The notes under the pieces: generated by a model
Told to the model about the DNA's origin: nothing
Database searches by the model: none
Seen by the model: the letters and a program-made list of their open reading frames with translations, nothing else
Assembly (NCBI RefSeq): GCF_018998565.1
Contig: NZ_JAHNZO010000005.1
Coordinates: 1 to 64,000, forward strand
Reading direction: 5' to 3'
DNA from: Paenibacillus oleatilyticus
GTDB lineage: Bacteria; Bacillota; Bacilli; Paenibacillales; NBRC-103111
DNA: 64,000 nucleotides
Part shown: positions 62,000 to 64,000 of the stretch, one piece after another
Layout: every line of letters starts with the position of its first letter
Position numbering within the stretch: the first letter of the stretch is position 1
Made by a program: the position numbers and the translations under genes

Positions 62000-62566
62000 A
62001 TGGAGGAAGCGGGTCGGTTAGCAACACTTATCAAGATTTATACAGATAAAATGGAGCATGCCGCAGATTACAATGAGGCGCATAAGCTGCTTTACGAGCT
62101 GATAGATCGAGTGGGCGAATTGGATCCAGCGGAAGTTCAGAAAGAAATCATTGCCTACATTTCAGAAAATCTGGTCACGAAAGCATGGGTGCATGCTCAC
62201 TATTGGATCGGGTCGGTGCTGAACCATCCGTCTCCCGCTTATATCGATTATTTGCTGCGAATCTTGGATGAAGAGGATGCCAACGCTCCCCATTATTGGG
62301 CATTGGACGCCATTGAATATATGCCTGAAGAGATTACGGAGTTAGCCATACCGGGGCTGAAACAACGTATAGAACCGATGAATCCGTCTTGGTGCCATGC
62401 GGTGATCGAGAAATATTTTGAAACGATTGTATGGAACGACGAGGGCGCAGAAGAGTTCATCTCACCTTTCGTCGATTCGCCGAACGAAATGGTGGCGTTT
62501 CGGGCGAAATATTGGATGGAAACGTTCGAAGTCGAGAGGGAAGAGGATGCGGAGGGTGAAGATTAA
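62000..62566 (+). CDS. Helical-repeat protein of unknown function
   Basis: This 188-residue, mostly alpha-helical, acidic protein has HEAT-like repeats (PAEVQKEIIAYISENLVTKAWVHAHYWIGSVLN, APHYWALDAIEYMPEEITELAIPGLKQRI). I do not recognise the family; such proteins include cytoplasmic immunity and adaptor proteins. The ATG at 62000 has GGAGAG six bases upstream, and the frame before it has no site. It has the terminator at 62592-62624. Confidence 0.65.
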   Translation: MEEAGRLATLIKIYTDKMEHAADYNEAHKLLYELIDRVGELDPAEVQKEIIAYISENLVTKAWVHAHYWIGSVLNHPSPAYIDYLLRILDEEDANAPHYWALDAIEYMPEEITELAIPGLKQRIEPMNPSWCHAVIEKYFETIVWNDEGAEEFISPFVDSPNEMVAFRAKYWMETFEVEREEDAEGED

Positions 62567-62591
62567 ACGGGCCTGCAAGGCAGCAGGGGGC

Positions 62592-62624
62592 AAAAAAACA
62601 CGTCCTATTGAACGTGTTTTCTTG
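62592..62624. terminator. Bidirectional terminator
   Basis: AAAACACGT and ACGTGTTTT form a perfect nine-pair stem around an eight-base loop. A and T runs at the two sides serve both strands between convergent genes. Confidence 0.85.
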
Positions 62625-62653
62625 AACGACAGATGAAATTTTAGCAGAGGCAA

Positions 62654-62932
62654 TTAGTGAAGCTGCTCTTTTAGTTTTTTGACTTCGCTTTCGGGCAATC
62701 CCGTTGCTTTAGCGATTTTGGTCACGTCCAAGCCCATTTCCAGCAAATTTTTGGCGACTTCAATTTCTTTTTCCCGTTTTCCTTCACGCTTACCTTCTTC
62801 CTTGGCTCCATCGATCATGGACGCTTCGTCGTGCAGCGCTTTTTGCCGCATTTCATACAATCGGCGGGCTTCTTCGTTCTGGCTCAGAAACTCCAGTGTA
62901 TCCATTGCTTTTTGCAATGTCGGTTCGTTCAT
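62654..62932 (-). pseudogene. C-terminal remnant of an Rpn-family nuclease/transposase
   Basis: This 92-residue product matches only the C-terminal tail of Rpn/PD-(D/E)XK 'transposase' proteins, with LEFLSQNEEARRLYEMRQKALHDEASM, then a Lys/Glu-rich linker (EGKREGKREKE) and a small helix-turn-helix-like end (GLDVTKIAKATGLPESEVKKLKEQLH). The nuclease domain is absent, and an in-frame TAA lies just upstream. GGAGGTC is correctly placed before the ATG at 62932, so the remnant could still be translated as a small protein. Confidence 0.65.
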
Positions 62933-62965
62933 GGCGATGACCTCCATATTTTTTTAACTTACCTC

Positions 62966-63439
62966 TCACACCATGGAAATACCGGACGAACCTTTATGGC
63001 GCTTTCTTCCAAATACAGCCCTGTACAGCACGTACCCGAGCGAGGCGCCTGCGTAGTTAAGAATGACGTCATCGATATCGCCCGAACCGACGCGCAGCAC
63101 CGTCTGCAGAAGCTCGACAACGATCAGCGGAACGATGAAGCCGAGCGAAAAGCCGAGAAATGTCCGGCATCTCCGGAACAAGAGCGGCAGCAAAATTCCG
63201 AAGGGAATAAACATTCCGATGTTGCCGCCGAGATTGATGAGCACAATGGAAAATGCATAGGAGTCAAAATAAATAAAATAATTGCCGATTGTGCGAAAAG
63301 GATGCAGGTTGTAACGGAGCTCGTCCGCATGAACGGACCGCCCGAACCCGACAAACATCATATACAGCATGCAGGCCGTATACAAGATGAATGCGGCGGC
63401 GGCCCATAGATTGCGAGATCCCTTCTTTTTTCTCCTCAT
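62966..63439 (-). CDS. VanZ-family membrane protein
   Basis: This 157-residue protein has about four membrane helices and the VanZ signature blocks LINLGGNIGMFIPFGILLPLL and GSGDIDDVILNYAGASLGYVLY. VanZ proteins give low-level teicoplanin resistance in some hosts; most chromosomal members have no known role. It starts four bases after the upstream gene's stop, with AGGTG 12 bases before the start, so the two are probably co-transcribed. Confidence 0.85.
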   Translation of the reverse strand: MRRKKKGSRNLWAAAAFILYTACMLYMMFVGFGRSVHADELRYNLHPFRTIGNYFIYFDSYAFSIVLINLGGNIGMFIPFGILLPLLFRRCRTFLGFSLGFIVPLIVVELLQTVLRVGSGDIDDVILNYAGASLGYVLYRAVFGRKRHKGSSGISMV

Positions 63440-63446
63440 GGGATCT

Positions 63447-64000
63447 TTAGCGCACCTGGCTTTCTTCGCAAAGAACGATCAACTGCTCCGCTTGTTTCAG
63501 CAACGTGTGCATTTGCTCCTCCGAATACGTACGGAAGCCGAGCGTGACAAGGTGCGCATGCATCGCTTCCGGCAGCTCCCGGACATGCTGTTCGAACGTT
63601 TGGTCGTCCGCAACGGCAAGATAACACCAGAAGGTCTCGGCATAAAGTTGCCAAGCGAGATTATCCGGGTCTCCCGTTTCACGGTACCTCGCCGCCTTGC
63701 GGACCGCGAGCTCGTCTTGAACGGATTGCAGCGCAAAGGCATCCGCATCGCCGCTCCGCTCCCGCAAGTAAGCACGGTAAGCCTGAAGCGACCCGAGCAG
63801 TTTGTCGGGCTCGGCACTGCCTGCACCGAACCGAATCTCCCGATAGGCCGGGTACAGGTCCAGTTGTCTTATGATCGGCAACAATCCTCCCGTCGACATC
63901 GCGCCATGGACAAAATAAGCGTAGGCTTGTGCCGCATCCGCCCAAACCGCATCGGCAGCGAAGCTGGCCGTCAACGGTTCTTCAACGTCCAGACTTTCCT
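63447..64000 (-). CDS. Partial gene of unknown function, 5' end beyond the window
   Basis: The frame is open to the right edge; the visible 184 codons include a mainly helical protein with HGAMSTGGLLPIIRQLDLYPAYREIRFG and a C-terminal segment TYSEEQMHTLLKQAEQLIVLCEESQ. A TTG at 63972-63974 could be a start, but coding-like sequence continues upstream (ESLDVEEP), so I treat it as truncated by the edge. No family is recognised. It lies directly upstream of the VanZ gene. Confidence 0.6.
   Translation of the reverse strand, partial: ESLDVEEPLTASFAADAVWADAAQAYAYFVHGAMSTGGLLPIIRQLDLYPAYREIRFGAGSAEPDKLLGSLQAYRAYLRERSGDADAFALQSVQDELAVRKAARYRETGDPDNLAWQLYAETFWCYLAVADDQTFEQHVRELPEAMHAHLVTLGFRTYSEEQMHTLLKQAEQLIVLCEESQVR

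Noticed and set aside
1..64000. CRISPR array, tRNA or rRNA genes, replication origin
   Set aside because: I saw no regularly spaced repeats, no cloverleaf-like sequence and no DnaA-box cluster on reading both strands; a dedicated scan (tRNAscan-SE, CRISPR finder) would be decisive.

Overview
The window looks like chromosome from a Paenibacillus-type Gram-positive bacterium (Paenibacillaceae). The signs are a GC-rich composition, strong AGGAGG-like ribosome binding sites with frequent GTG/TTG starts, YesM/YesN-type two-component pairs beside sugar importers that have no ATPase gene, a surface polysaccharide lyase with SLH anchors, and Firmicutes-type cydABDC. No tRNA, rRNA, CRISPR array, intact insertion sequence or prophage is visible.

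Layout. 1-6.4 kb: a short partial reading frame, then the cytochrome bd operon cydA-cydB-cydD-cydC on the minus strand behind a near-consensus Fnr/CRP-type site. 6.4-20.9 kb: an alpha-mannoside utilisation locus on the plus strand (sensor kinase, AraC-type response regulator, binding lipoprotein, two permeases, GH125, a large clan GH-A enzyme, GH38). 21-24.8 kb: an ECF sigma factor converging on a complete pqqABCDE operon. Its pqqA codes for only 23 residues and is unusual. 25-33.3 kb: a GNAT acetyltransferase, a 1707-residue S-layer-anchored family 8 polysaccharide lyase and a membrane-bound AraC regulator. 33.3-36.3 kb: a palindromic repeat element inserted in a terminator, a TetR/VOC pair and a secreted TraB/GumN protein. 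36.6-43.1 kb: a second ATPase-less importer with a GH29 fucosidase, then a WYL regulator and an effector-binding protein. 43.2-49.9 kb: two small envelope proteins, a TlpA/ResA thioredoxin, a MacB-like ABC system with a His-rich loop, and an alkaline phosphatase behind a textbook Pho box. 50-57.3 kb: a third ATPase-less importer with its own kinase and regulator. 57.3-64 kb: a STAND/LuxR regulator divergent from ilvBN, then small hypothetical genes, an Rpn-nuclease remnant, VanZ and a partial gene.

How it fits together. The window is dominated by glycan scavenging. Exported enzymes and binding lipoproteins feed three CUT1-like importers, which must borrow an MsmX/UgpC-like ATPase from elsewhere. 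Cytoplasmic glycosidases finish the substrates, and membrane sensors with AraC outputs control expression. Respiration under low oxygen (cyd), phosphate scavenging (alkaline phosphatase) and PQQ cofactor synthesis sit between these loci, each with its own recognisable control site. The least expected features are the Gram-positive PQQ operon with a two-cysteine PqqA, and a family of nested palindromic elements. One of these sits between two exact 27-bp copies of a terminator stem.
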